Shown piece by piece: positions 13,370-21,703 of a stretch of DNA of 41,771 bases; positions within the stretch are counted from its first letter, which is position 1, and each line of letters opens with the position of its first letter. Under the pieces are notes generated by a model that did not search any database, had not been told where the DNA came from, and saw only the letters and a program-made list of their open reading frames with translations. Position numbers and translations under genes: made by a program. This DNA comes from JBFMDN01 sp040753915 (lineage in GTDB: Bacteria; Desulfobacterota; Desulfomonilia; Desulfomonilales; Desulfomonilaceae), in contig JBFMDN010000052.1 in NCBI GenBank assembly GCA_040753915.1, forward strand, positions 1 to 41,771, in the 5' to 3' direction.

Positions 13370-13738
13370 TCAAGCGCGGGGATCGGGCTTTGCCTTGTAC
13401 GCTGTACCCATGAGCAATATTTCTGCCCCTCCGGCCGATATCTGAGGGGTGGCTATGCGGATCGCGAAAACCCCGTCCGCTTCCTTCTTCTCTGCCGCGG
13501 TACGAAGTCGCTCCAAAGCACTGGCAAAAGCCTTTTCCAGGAGAGCGGTATAGGTCTTGAGCTCTCCCCCTGTGGCGTTCTTTATGGTAGCGCCCAGGTC
13601 GCTCACGATGTTTCGGGCAATCACTGCTGCTCCGAAAACAACGCCCAGGGTCTCGTATTCCGATATCGGCGGAATGCTGGACGTGCTCATGATCATGTCC
13701 ACTGGGGGTCCAGTAACGCCTCTTGCCATTACCCGCAT
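13370..13738 (-). CDS. UPF0145 (YbjQ-like, DUF74) family protein
   Basis: This 122-residue protein matches the YbjQ/UPF0145 family, small pentameric proteins often described as putative heavy-metal-binding domains, without established function. Typical features are MSTSSIPPISEYETLGVVFG, then GAAVIARNIVSDLGATIKNATGG, then a helix with repeated Ala/Glu, and the closing strand GGAEILLMGTAYKA. Family members usually start near the IMSTSSIP segment, so the first 14 residues may be an extension, although GAGGAAAGG lies directly before the ATG used here. It starts 23 bases after the end of the upstream 567-aa membrane-anchored protein gene, so they form a likely two-gene operon. Confidence 0.8.
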   Translation of the reverse strand: MRVMARGVTGPPVDMIMSTSSIPPISEYETLGVVFGAAVIARNIVSDLGATIKNATGGELKTYTALLEKAFASALERLRTAAEKKEADGVFAIRIATPQISAGGAEILLMGTAYKAKPDPRA

Positions 13739-13761
13739 CCTTTCCTCGGCGATCCCCTCGG

Positions 13762-15465
13762 TCAGGACCGCGAATCGGGTGAGGACTTCTTTGGGTAGAT
13801 CCTCCTCAACCCCCAGACCAACAAGCGCAACAGGCCGATCCTGTACATGAGCCAGACGATCAAGGCCGCCACCGCTACCCCCATGAAAGCAGCCAAGATT
13901 GACAAGGCCTTGTCAAATTCATCTTTGGACACGAACGGAGCTAGCACCAAAGAAGCCCATGACTTGACCTGGTCCCCCCAGAAGTCCCGGGCCTCCGGAG
14001 GCCGCCCCTGTTCTGACAAACGCTCGATCTCGGCCCGAATCCGATCCGGATCTCTCCCCCTAAGCACCTGAATCTGTCGCGCAGTATTCAGGTTCCTGAC
14101 GCGATCTCTCGTGTCTGGATCCAATCCCAGAGCGACACCCTGCAGATCCGCCGGCAGCCGGGCTGCCCACACAAGGAGAGCCAGGTTTTCTCGGTTCGGA
14201 TCGAACCTTAAGAGATGATCTGTCCTAAAGGAGGTCAGGACGCAGACAGTGCTCGGCCCCAACCGTATCCAGTTCGCAGCGAGATCCAGTCCAAGATTCT
14301 TTACTGCTGACTCGATGCAGCTCAACTCCTCCGGCCCCACTCGTAGCAGCACCCCTCCTAGCATGTCGGCCAGACGACACATGCTGGCGGGGGTCCTGGA
14401 CTGAAGCAGGTAAAGCTTGGTCACCAGATCTCTTTGTTCCTTTTCCCCCGCATCGGATACGAGGCGCTGAAAAGCAGGACAAGCAATCAACTCTTTCACT
14501 GCAGCGTCAAACTTGCCGCTGACCAGTTCCCTTGTCTCGTTCAGTCTTATCCTGATCTCGTCTCTGAGCTCGTCCTTCCAGCCTAGCGCAGGTGCTTGAA
14601 TCAGGTAGAGTTGCCGCAGACTCTTGTAAATCTCATTCTTCATTGTCTGAGGCACCTCTTTGATCTCCTTGCCGATCGTGTAGATGTCGTGACCCAGCAG
14701 GACGACCCCAATGCCCCATCCTATGGGCCCTTCAACCACCACGACCACCTTTTTCCCCGCGGCTCCGAGCAACCTCTTGACGAGATTGTTGATCACGCGT
14801 TTCTGGAGAGCCTTTCGGATGGCAAGAATCGAAGCCCCGGCTATGCCCGTGGACATGGCCTCAGGTCTGACCGGAGGTTTAACGGTTGGAGACTGGTTTT
14901 CCAACTGAAGCCTCGTCAGGGAAGGCTCGAGCGAGAGCGGTAGGAGAGCCCCATACCCCGGTAGCGCTTGTGTGGCCTCCTTTCTTACCGTGCTGATGTC
15001 CTCGGCATAGGTAGAGATGAGCTTTCCGAGAGTTTCCGAAAAGGGCACGACGAGATCGCCGAGAAACTCCTCGTATAGTGGGGCGAAGAGCCGCATAGAT
15101 TCGTCGATCGAGCCTTGCAGAAGTTCCTGGAATACGTCTTCATAGACGAGCCCCTTGGCCACCTTCCAGTAGCCTGCTGCTTCCAATTGCGCGTCAACCG
15201 CCTTGTCTACCATTTGCTTGAGCCGTTCATCCATGCTTTTCGCGCGCCAAATCTCCCTGTACAGAGACTGCCATTCGTTCTCGGCCCTCTCCAGATAGTC
15301 ATTGGTGATGGCGAAATCTTTTGTAGACGTGCGCGCCTCGTACACCTTCAAGGATTCAAGGGGATCTCTTGCGTCCTGTACGTCTGCGGTGAGGAGACGC
15401 GACTCGCAGATAGCGAGTAGGCCTACCAGCAACAGAAAAGCGGTCTTCCGAATACGATCGTTCAT
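13762..15465 (-). CDS. Unknown membrane-anchored protein, probably largely periplasmic
   Basis: I do not recognise this 567-residue protein. I start it at the ATG at 15465 (MNDRIRKTAF) because that gives a clear N-terminal signal or anchor (hydrophobic residues about 8-25) and has AGGGA upstream; the longer in-frame extension is compositionally unlike a protein. Residues of about 30-120 are helical and charged. A valine/glycine-rich hydrophobic stretch with KKVVVVVEGPIGWGIGVVLLG lies near the middle. A C-terminal membrane helix (ILAAFMGVAVAALIVWLMY) is followed by a basic tail. This layout implies a large periplasmic body held at one or both ends in the inner membrane. It is co-directional with the UPF0145 gene. 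No catalytic motif was seen. Confidence 0.7.
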   Translation of the reverse strand: MNDRIRKTAFLLLVGLLAICESRLLTADVQDARDPLESLKVYEARTSTKDFAITNDYLERAENEWQSLYREIWRAKSMDERLKQMVDKAVDAQLEAAGYWKVAKGLVYEDVFQELLQGSIDESMRLFAPLYEEFLGDLVVPFSETLGKLISTYAEDISTVRKEATQALPGYGALLPLSLEPSLTRLQLENQSPTVKPPVRPEAMSTGIAGASILAIRKALQKRVINNLVKRLLGAAGKKVVVVVEGPIGWGIGVVLLGHDIYTIGKEIKEVPQTMKNEIYKSLRQLYLIQAPALGWKDELRDEIRIRLNETRELVSGKFDAAVKELIACPAFQRLVSDAGEKEQRDLVTKLYLLQSRTPASMCRLADMLGGVLLRVGPEELSCIESAVKNLGLDLAANWIRLGPSTVCVLTSFRTDHLLRFDPNRENLALLVWAARLPADLQGVALGLDPDTRDRVRNLNTARQIQVLRGRDPDRIRAEIERLSEQGRPPEARDFWGDQVKSWASLVLAPFVSKDEFDKALSILAAFMGVAVAALIVWLMYRIGLLRLLVWGLRRIYPKKSSPDSRS

Positions 15466-15713
15466 TATGGTTCCCTGCCGCGAGCTCGGGGCTTCCTCTC
15501 CGAGAGCATAGTGCTTCCCATATCTCAAGTAGTGTGCACGATTTTCGCGTCCGTGTCGACGGGGCATCCAATGGGTGCCTGCAGGAGACGGCCCGACGAG
15601 AAATGGCGGGGCGGATACCGAGGCAATGAATCCTTTCCTGCTGGATGGCATCCAATAACATGGAAAGAATGTGAATGAGCATCCAAGCCAATCATTGGCA
15701 GGAGGATATACCG

Positions 15714-15902
15714 ATGGTGGACGACGAAAGCAGGTTCGTGGAAATTGGCGTCGAGTCGGTGTGGCCCGATGACGATTTTGCCCGTTGGGTGGGACTGAAG
15801 AGAGCTGAAAAAGAGGGCCGCCGGCTCGCCGAGAGAATGAAAATCGGATTTCAGGAAATGCAACGTGCGGAGTGCTCTTCGGCAGGAACGGCTGAGACAT
15901 AA
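15714..15902 (+). CDS. Small acidic protein, hypothetical
   Basis: This 62-residue ORF starts MVDDESRFVEIGVESVWPDDDF and continues with a charged helical stretch (KRAEKEGRRLAERMKIGFQEM). No family is recognised and no membrane segment is present. Support for it being real is GGAGG at 15701-15705, 8 bases before the ATG, and an intrinsic terminator 27 bases after the stop on the same strand. An in-frame ATG at 15675 has no good ribosome binding site. The gene faces away from the 567-aa protein gene; the 248 bases between them must hold both promoters. Confidence 0.5.
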   Translation: MVDDESRFVEIGVESVWPDDDFARWVGLKRAEKEGRRLAERMKIGFQEMQRAECSSAGTAET

Positions 15903-15928
15903 GCCCACCGTTTTTCAGCAGTATTAGG

Positions 15929-15956
15929 GAGGGTCCTTCGGGAGCCTCTTTTTTTT
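15929..15956 (+). terminator. Intrinsic terminator with UUCG tetraloop
   Basis: GAGG-G-TCC (15929-15936), the loop TTCG (15937-15940) and GGA-G-CCTC (15941-15948) form a stem with one G-G mismatch, followed by eight Ts (15949-15956). It lies just after the small ORF at 15714-15902 and is the clearest Rho-independent terminator in the window. Confidence 0.85.
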
Positions 15957-15994
15957 GGAGTACGCTTTCCCTTCCCGGAGCGAGAGAAAAAGAA

Positions 15995-16091
15995 GGGAAG
16001 CCGGCCGTGGCTTTGGAGGAATGGACTGTGCCACAGGAGTCGGTGAGATGCGGCATAGCAAAGCTATGAGACTTCGCGTTGCCGGCTTCCC
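15995..16091. repeat. 97-bp segment bounded by an 11-bp inverted repeat
   Basis: GGGAAGCCGGC (15995-16005) and GCCGGCTTCCC (16081-16091) are perfect inverted copies. Inside lies a small perfect hairpin, CATAGC-AAA-GCTATG (16054-16068). The segment sits between a + strand terminator and the 3' end of the minus-strand outer-membrane gene. It could be a 3' end structure for that gene, a small RNA, or a short mobile element. I see no target duplication. Confidence 0.45.
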
Positions 16092-16105
16092 GAAGGGTAC
16101 TGTCT

Positions 16106-17854
16106 TTAGAAGCTCAATATAAGGTTTGTCTCAATGGCGTAGAGAGGATCGATCTCCCTGCCTGCTCCAAAGATCGCGTTAACTCTATCCGTGGGGAGGT
16201 CAACTCCCGGGTTGAGGCGGTAAATGTTCGCGGTATTCGGATAGGCATAGCTCCACCATGTTCCCGGCTGCCAGTATGCGAACAGGCTGTTCCACGTGAG
16301 GCGCTCCAGGATCTTCCAGTTTACTCCGAAGTCTACCTCCCAGCCGATGTCTCGGGCGCTGTCCGGAACCGGACGGTCGAGACCGCCAGCCTTCGCGTTA
16401 TAGAGATCGGTGTTTGTCCAACGCTGAACCCCCAGCCTGTAGCTGCCGCCCAGTCTATATGCCTGAGGCTGGTCCCTCCATGCATAGGAATACACACCCC
16501 AAAGATTCATGTTCGCAGCAAGTGCGTAGTCGATACGGGCGCCCACATGATGAAGGTTCGTTGGTTGGCCGTACCCGTCCGCGTTGAAGTTTGTGCCGGT
16601 GCCGTACAGGTGATACATGAGAAAACCCCAATTCTTCATATATCCGTTACTCAACCCGGCATCTCCTTCACGGGCATCTTCATTGGTCTCTCTAGTGCTG
16701 GGATCGTCCCCCGTGGCTCGCACATAGTTCAGAGTGAGTGTGCTGGGGCCTGCAACTGCTCCCACCTGCACACCATAAAGCCATCCGTTGTTGTCAATGC
16801 CCTCATTGACGCGCCCCGTGGCCGGATTGCCCGTCGCACGTCCGGATCGCCAGCGGTTGAACCAGTCTGCCTCGGCAGCGGCGAAGAATCTCCCGTCAAA
16901 GTAGTCCGCGGAGAGATGAAACCTGTAGCGAATCGTGTCCTGCGACGGGGTTCCAGGAGTGATGGCTCCTCCTCGGGGGTCCGTGTCAGGCGCACCTTCC
17001 TCCCTGTATGAGTCCGACACAAAGGTGGCCCTGAAGGGACCACTCTTGTATTGCACTTCACCCATGAGTGCCAGGAAGTAGTTGCGGACCCTCTCTTTTC
17101 TGCTCTGCGCTTCATCGCCCTCGTTCCGCGAATCTACTGAAGCGAATTCAGACAGACGTCTCGAGAAGTAGGGGGAGAACCCTATGGTCAAAGGACCGTA
17201 ATGAGCCTTGACTCCGAAAGAGCTGGAAGCCCTAGTCGATTCATGCTTCCACAAGCCCATTCCTAAGCCGCTGGTCTTGTACCCCAAGCTGAAGTCGAGC
17301 ATCGGTGTCTTAATGGACGCATTGAGCCACTGAACCGTCACATAGGTGTTCGGGATGTTCGAAGCTGCAGGTCTGTCCGATATGGGCACGTACAGTGAAT
17401 TCACATAACCGAGGTTCGTCCCTGATGCCCCTCCCGACGAGAACGCAGGAGGAACCGAAACATACGGCTGTCCGTCCGACCAGATTCCCAGGGACGTGAG
17501 GTTCACCGATGCTTTAATGCTGATAGCCTTATTGATCGTGATCGTGGGGTACAACGTCATACGATTATCAGTAAAGCTCATATCCGAACCGAAATTGTTC
17601 TCACCCGCCAACACCCCGAACGTTCCGCTGGCTCTGTTGTTGGTGCCCGCCGTGGGAAATGTGTTGAGATGGTTCACGCCCAGGTTCACCTGGTTCGCAT
17701 CCATGGTGCCGAAGATATCGTTGGTCCCTGACCTTCCCCAGTAACGATAACGCCACTCCCAGTCGCCTTTCAGCCCGAATTCCCAGGCCATAGCAGGGGC
17801 TGCGAGAGCTCCGACCGCCAGGGCTAAAGCCAAAATAAGACAAAGACGTCTCAT
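16106..17854 (-). CDS. Outer-membrane beta-barrel protein (porin-like)
   Basis: This 582-residue protein has a clear Sec signal peptide (MRRLCLILALALAVGALAA, cleavage likely after PAMA). The mature part has alternating hydrophobic and polar residues rich in Gly, Tyr and Trp, as in an outer-membrane barrel. It ends in a strand closing with Phe (NLILSF), the C-terminal signal read by the BAM complex. The start at 17854 has GAAGGAGG upstream; extending to 18010 would put coding sequence before an obvious signal peptide. Its size suggests a barrel of 16 or more strands; the substrate is unknown. I cannot tell it from an alginate-export-like or a general porin. Confidence 0.82.
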   Translation of the reverse strand: MRRLCLILALALAVGALAAPAMAWEFGLKGDWEWRYRYWGRSGTNDIFGTMDANQVNLGVNHLNTFPTAGTNNRASGTFGVLAGENNFGSDMSFTDNRMTLYPTITINKAISIKASVNLTSLGIWSDGQPYVSVPPAFSSGGASGTNLGYVNSLYVPISDRPAASNIPNTYVTVQWLNASIKTPMLDFSLGYKTSGLGMGLWKHESTRASSSFGVKAHYGPLTIGFSPYFSRRLSEFASVDSRNEGDEAQSRKERVRNYFLALMGEVQYKSGPFRATFVSDSYREEGAPDTDPRGGAITPGTPSQDTIRYRFHLSADYFDGRFFAAAEADWFNRWRSGRATGNPATGRVNEGIDNNGWLYGVQVGAVAGPSTLTLNYVRATGDDPSTRETNEDAREGDAGLSNGYMKNWGFLMYHLYGTGTNFNADGYGQPTNLHHVGARIDYALAANMNLWGVYSYAWRDQPQAYRLGGSYRLGVQRWTNTDLYNAKAGGLDRPVPDSARDIGWEVDFGVNWKILERLTWNSLFAYWQPGTWWSYAYPNTANIYRLNPGVDLPTDRVNAIFGAGREIDPLYAIETNLILSF

Positions 17855-18342
17855 CCTTTCTTCCTCCTTCAATCCTATTGCATGCAACTCAACGTGAAGG
17901 CCGACGCGGATTTCTCCACCCGCGTTCAAGCAATCAATGGATGCTCGGAAGCTCACACTCCAGGAACGGCAATGCGAGCAGGAACGAGCACAAAGCCAAT
18001 TGTTATCCAAATGAGTGTGCCCACCTTACCGGGGAAAGATTAGCGGATGATAAGAATCGAAGGAATTCAAATGAGAATCAAGTAAGAAAAACGTGAGAAT
18101 TCAATGATCTCAGCATTCCAGAGAAGCTAAGTAATCAATATTAAACACCTTTGAGGGCGATTCTGCGGAAAACCGTTGCTCCAGGACTGCCCTCCTCTCC
18201 AAATGCTCTGTCTTAGCGCTTGTTTCGCGGGTTACAACCGTACACGTGCCCCCAGATCACTATCGTTTGTGTTGAGAGTTGTACGCGTCGTTTCACGGCC
18301 CTGTGCCGCGCGATATAGATCTAGGGGCGTGGGTGTGACCGC
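17855..18342. promoter_or_regulatory. Upstream region of the outer-membrane protein gene, with phased repeats
   Basis: No gene is seen in these 488 bases. Between 18048 and 18102 there are three related words in the same direction: TGATAAGAATC (18048-18058), TGAGAATC (18072-18079) and TGAGAATTC (18094-18102). They are spaced by about 21-23 bases, two helical turns. They resemble half-sites of Fur-type boxes, but this is only a visual match. The local sequence is more AT-rich than its surroundings, as expected of a promoter region for the minus-strand gene. Confidence 0.35.
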
Positions 18343-18636
18343 TCATGGCTCGTGATAGACAGGATTCTTGAGCTCTTTGAGCGAGAAGTTGTTGAACACG
18401 TGATGTCCGTCGTAATCCATCACCCTCAGGTCATCCTCCTGGTGCAGATCTCCCAGCACCACCTTGTAGTGTTGGCCGTACTTCCGCTTCAAGTCTTCCG
18501 CGGGGACTTCGTACGCGATGAACTTCTTGATCCCCTTGGCCTCCAGTTTGCTGATCAACTTCTCGTCAGTGAACGATTCGTGGGACGTCAAAATCAGAAT
18601 CGGCCCCGAACCCGTGAAAAAGATCCCTGCCTTCAT
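18343..18636 (-). CDS. Conserved-looking small hypothetical protein
   Basis: This 97-residue soluble protein begins MKAGIFFTGSGPILILTSHE, with CAGGAGG about 7 bases before the ATG. It has an alternating strand-helix pattern (SKLEAKGIKKFIAYEVPAEDLKRKYGQHYKVVLGDL) and ends FSLKELKNPVYHEP. No motif allows a function to be given. The composition and ribosome binding site make it a believable gene. It stands alone: the next genes are about 490 and 800 bases away. Confidence 0.7.
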   Translation of the reverse strand: MKAGIFFTGSGPILILTSHESFTDEKLISKLEAKGIKKFIAYEVPAEDLKRKYGQHYKVVLGDLHQEDDLRVMDYDGHHVFNNFSLKELKNPVYHEP

Positions 18637-19441
18637 GACGCACCTCCTGGCTAGTAAGTGAGTGCCGCCCCGTCACGACGGGACAAGACGGCGACACCAA
18701 CGACTCCGCGCCCCCGAACGGTATCGTGATGCTGTGCGCAGTGGGGTTATAGCTATCGAAAACAGGAATGCTCGGGTTGCGACGATGCGTGCGGACTTTG
18801 ACCCATGCGCCGGACAAAGGGCTCGCTCTAGGCCGGAAAGCCACTCTACCCGAGGCCAGGTGAAACGTCCCAAGACATTTTGCCGCCTCTAGAGATCTTG
18901 TTGCGATTCGGCTGCAGTTCATATGCCCCCCAGAAGCCCTTCCGCTTCAGTCACATGGGGCGGAGCCACACGCTTCCCTACCATTATTATACTGTCTTGA
19001 GAGTTCTGGAGAAAGAAGTGTTTCCCTGCAGAGCGCGTCGGATAGTCGAATCGTATCCTCAAATGCTTCTGACCCGTCATGCTCCCAAGTCCGCGAATCC
19101 GGCTGCCGTCGGTCTTGTGTCTACAGTGTCGCAAGAGCGACTGCCCCAAAAGGCAGCGGCCTGGATTTCGATGAGCATCGAGTCTGTACCTGCTTGCCCC
19201 CTGCCGATTGCTTTCCCAATTCCTCAGGACAGGGGCTGCCACCGGAAAACGATTGGTCCGCTCTTGAGCGCGTTACAGCACTCATTCTCCTCATGCCGTC
19301 TGAGCAAAATGATGCGAAAAACCCGTGAGTGCTCGTCGGGGTCTTGACCTGGGCTTTGCTATGAGGCATAATTGCTATTGCAGTTGGGAGAGCCGCAGTT
19401 TTGGTTCGTTGGAATTATTCCACCCGGCTGCCAAATCCATC
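18637..19441. other. Intergenic region with degenerate repeat remnant
   Basis: I see no convincing gene in these roughly 800 bases; the open frames here lack ribosome binding sites and protein-like composition. Near 19092-19106 is the word CGCGAATCCGGCTGC, which recurs at 20313-20327 on the other side of the DUF3800 gene, with weaker similarity around it. This suggests decayed copies of a dispersed repeat flank that gene. Confidence 0.4.
19344..19372 (+). promoter_or_regulatory. Predicted sigma-70 promoter for the DUF3800 gene
   Basis: TTGACC (19344-19349) and CATAAT (19367-19372) are separated by 17 bases, close to the TTGACA/TATAAT consensus. The DUF3800 start lies about 70 bases downstream. 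This is a match by eye only. Confidence 0.4.
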
Positions 19442-20189
19442 ATGCACCTCCTATACTTAGACGACGCGGGCTCGGCAAACAACCAGAACGAGGAATACTT
19501 TGTTCTCGGAGGCGTGTCTGTTTATGAAGCCCAGACGGACTGGTTTACTCAAGAACTTAACAGACTAGCTTCTACCGTAGACAGTTCAGACCCCACGAGC
19601 GTAGAATTCCACGCATCCGAGATTTTTGGCAGGCGACGCCCTCCCTGGAAGAATCACAGCAAAGAGGATGCGATCGGTATAATCAAAGGGGTCCTGCGGG
19701 TCCTTCAGAGATCCTATGATACCGCTAGGATTTTTTACCTGCGCAGTTCATAAGGCTTTTTATCCGGGGAGTGACCCCGTCGAGCTAGCATTTGAAGACA
19801 TTTGTAGCCGCTTTAATCTTTTCCTCCGTCGAATTTCTCAAGATGGAGATCGTCAGCGGGGTATACTGATCTTGGATGAAAGCGCGCACGAAACCACACT
19901 GCAAGAAATGGCTCAAGACTTCCGACAGCTTGGGACCCGCTGGGGCAACATCCAGCACCTCGCCGAAATCCCCCTATTCGTGAATTCAAAGGCGTGTCGG
20001 CTGATTCAGCTTGCGGATCACGTGGCGTACGCAGTTTTTCGTCGGTATAACGCAGGAGATACCAACTACTTCGATATCATTGCCAACAGATTTGATAGCG
20101 AAGGGGGAGTCATTCATGGTTTGGCCCACAAACAGGTGAACCCTGATTGCACTTGTCCCGCATGCATGAGTAGACGCCTATCGAGGTAG
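19442..20189 (+). pseudogene. DUF3800 family protein, frameshifted
   Basis: DUF3800 proteins have an RNase H-like fold and are often found near mobile or defence genes; their role is not settled. Here the N-terminal part starts at the ATG at 19442 with the family hallmark LLYLDDAGS, and runs to a stop at 19753. The C-terminal part continues in another frame to 20189. It has ILILDESAHETTL and the closing hallmark RLIQLADHVAYAVFRRY. The frames meet at a run of six Ts (19731-19736). One more T would give a continuous protein of about 249 residues. So this is either a genuine pseudogene, a slippage site, or a homopolymer sequencing error. Confidence 0.8.
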
Positions 20190-20520
20190 CATCAGCGTTG
20201 TCCGGCAATATGATCGACATCACCCTTGTTCAGCGTCCAAGGGTTCCTGGAAAAACCAAGAACCGTGCCAAAGCGCGCACTTCGGTCTCGTTTCGTCGCT
20301 GTCCCCCCAATTCGCGAATCCGGCTGCTATTCTTGCGGTAATTTCACTGTCGCCAACATTGCTGCATGCAGTGGCCTGGCTCTCTGAGGTCTTTTTCCTG
20401 CTTATGTTGGTCCCTTTGAAGATTGCGGACTTGACCCCTGCGGTTTGACCCCTGCGGTGTGCTCTTCCCGTGTATTCGGCAGAACAATGGGACGAGCCAT
20501 GGGCGGTTCCATGAAGAGGT
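20190..20520. other. Intergenic region with repeat remnant and short tandem repeat
   Basis: No convincing gene is present. It contains the second copy of CGCGAATCCGGCTGC (20313-20327) and a short tandem repeat, TTGACCCCTGCGGT twice in a row near 20431-20458. Read on the minus strand, the segment resembles a degenerate open frame (ITARIAAGFANWGDSDE) that may be a leftover of a mobile element. This is inference. Confidence 0.35.
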
Positions 20521-21228
20521 CTAGTTCCTGGCCGGTTGGTTCGTGCCGCTGGGGGTGGCCTCGCCGCTGAGAGGCTCAAGGGGCGAAGCCTCACCCAAAA
20601 GCGTGAGCTTTCCGGATTTCTTAAGAACTATCAATTCTCTTAGTGCTTCCCTTAGCTCGTCGGGATCCATATCCAAACTTTCCGGACTCGGCACAATGTC
20701 GACACGTTTAGGAGGCGACGAAGACGGAGTAGAAGCAATTCCCTTTCCGGTGATGTAGAGCGCGGGGACTGCAACGACCACACTCCCTATGGCCACAACC
20801 ACAATTGACCAGCCGATGCTCAACTGGAAATTCTGTTTGACCAGCACTATGGCCAAGAGCACGACAAGCCCTATGACAACCGACTTCCATATCTTTACGC
20901 TGTCCGCGGCCTCTTCCTTCCCTTTGAGGGACTCGATCAGTAATTCGATCATGCGCCGTTTTTGTTCCACATACCACCCTGGCAGGTTGCGCCACTTTTC
21001 CCCCGCCCAGCTTTTTAGCCTCAAGATCTTGTCGTCCGTCCAACCTGCCTTGAGCCAGCCCACTCTCTCTAACGTGGTGCTCATTCCGAGCGCGGCGAAG
21101 AGCACAAGAACCGTGCCCACCATGAAGATCAAGACGACTCCGAGGATAAGCCCGAGTGATAGTGAAATGCTTCCGACTATCAGGTTCGTGACGATAATCG
21201 CTATGGCTGACAGGAACAATCTTGCCAT
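20521..21228 (-). CDS. Inner-membrane protein of unknown function, four predicted helices
   Basis: I start this 235-residue protein at the ATG at 21228 (MARLFLSAIAIIVTNLIVG), which has GGGAGA upstream and begins directly with a membrane segment. Hydrophobic segments are at about residues 3-25, 27-50, 115-135 and 140-160. Between the pairs is a basic, Trp-rich cytoplasmic-type loop (LRLKSWAGEKWRNLPGWYVEQKRRM). The C-terminal 70 residues are soluble, Pro/Ser-rich and acidic, ending GTNQPARN. No family is recognised. It stands alone and faces away from the next outer-membrane protein gene. Confidence 0.7.
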   Translation of the reverse strand: MARLFLSAIAIIVTNLIVGSISLSLGLILGVVLIFMVGTVLVLFAALGMSTTLERVGWLKAGWTDDKILRLKSWAGEKWRNLPGWYVEQKRRMIELLIESLKGKEEAADSVKIWKSVVIGLVVLLAIVLVKQNFQLSIGWSIVVVAIGSVVVAVPALYITGKGIASTPSSSPPKRVDIVPSPESLDMDPDELREALRELIVLKKSGKLTLLGEASPLEPLSGEATPSGTNQPARN

Positions 21229-21703
21229 GGATGCATCTCCCAATTTGTGTGAGGACCACTGAACCTCGTCCGACAACACCACCGCGGTCAGAGCGGATGG
21301 CAGGGCTCATGGGCTTCTTTTCCCAGGTCTGTGCAAGTCTCTCTACCACACCGCACTTGCCATCTCAACGGGAGAAACGACTCCCGGCTGTCCAGTCGCT
21401 CTTACGCAAGGAAATAGAGGCTCGTACGCTGCCGTTGTCGCGAAGAGGTAAGGGTTCGCACCGTCCTTAATAGAGGATTTCATAATTAGGGTCACGTATT
21501 CTTCCACGACCAAGTCGGGGATCTGCGCTCCGAAGGAGCGCACCTACAGTAGTCCCGCGAGACGCGGGATTTCAACCTGTGGTTTGGCTTGATTTCACGG
21601 TCCGGGTGCGGCAATTTGAGAAATAAGGGTTATCAGTATCTTTCACGGGCGCGGGGTGGGACAGTGTTCTGTCGCGTGCTTCGGCAATAGAGGGGAGGCT
21701 TCG
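21229..21703. repeat. Intergenic region with two tandem perfect hairpins
   Basis: No gene is seen. TGCGCTCC-GAA-GGAGCGCA (21524-21542) and TCCCGCG-AGA-CGCGGGA (21553-21569) are two perfect hairpins 10 bases apart. Neither is followed by a T-run. They look like REP-type palindromic units in the divergent gap between two membrane-protein genes. Confidence 0.45.

Noticed and set aside
16079..17011. 310-codon open frame on the + strand
   Set aside because: Antisense to the outer-membrane barrel protein, which has a signal peptide, a ribosome binding site and a terminal Phe; the + frame has none of these.
18880..19347. 155-codon open frame on the + strand
   Set aside because: It has no ribosome binding site, odd composition, and lies in a region of degenerate repeats.
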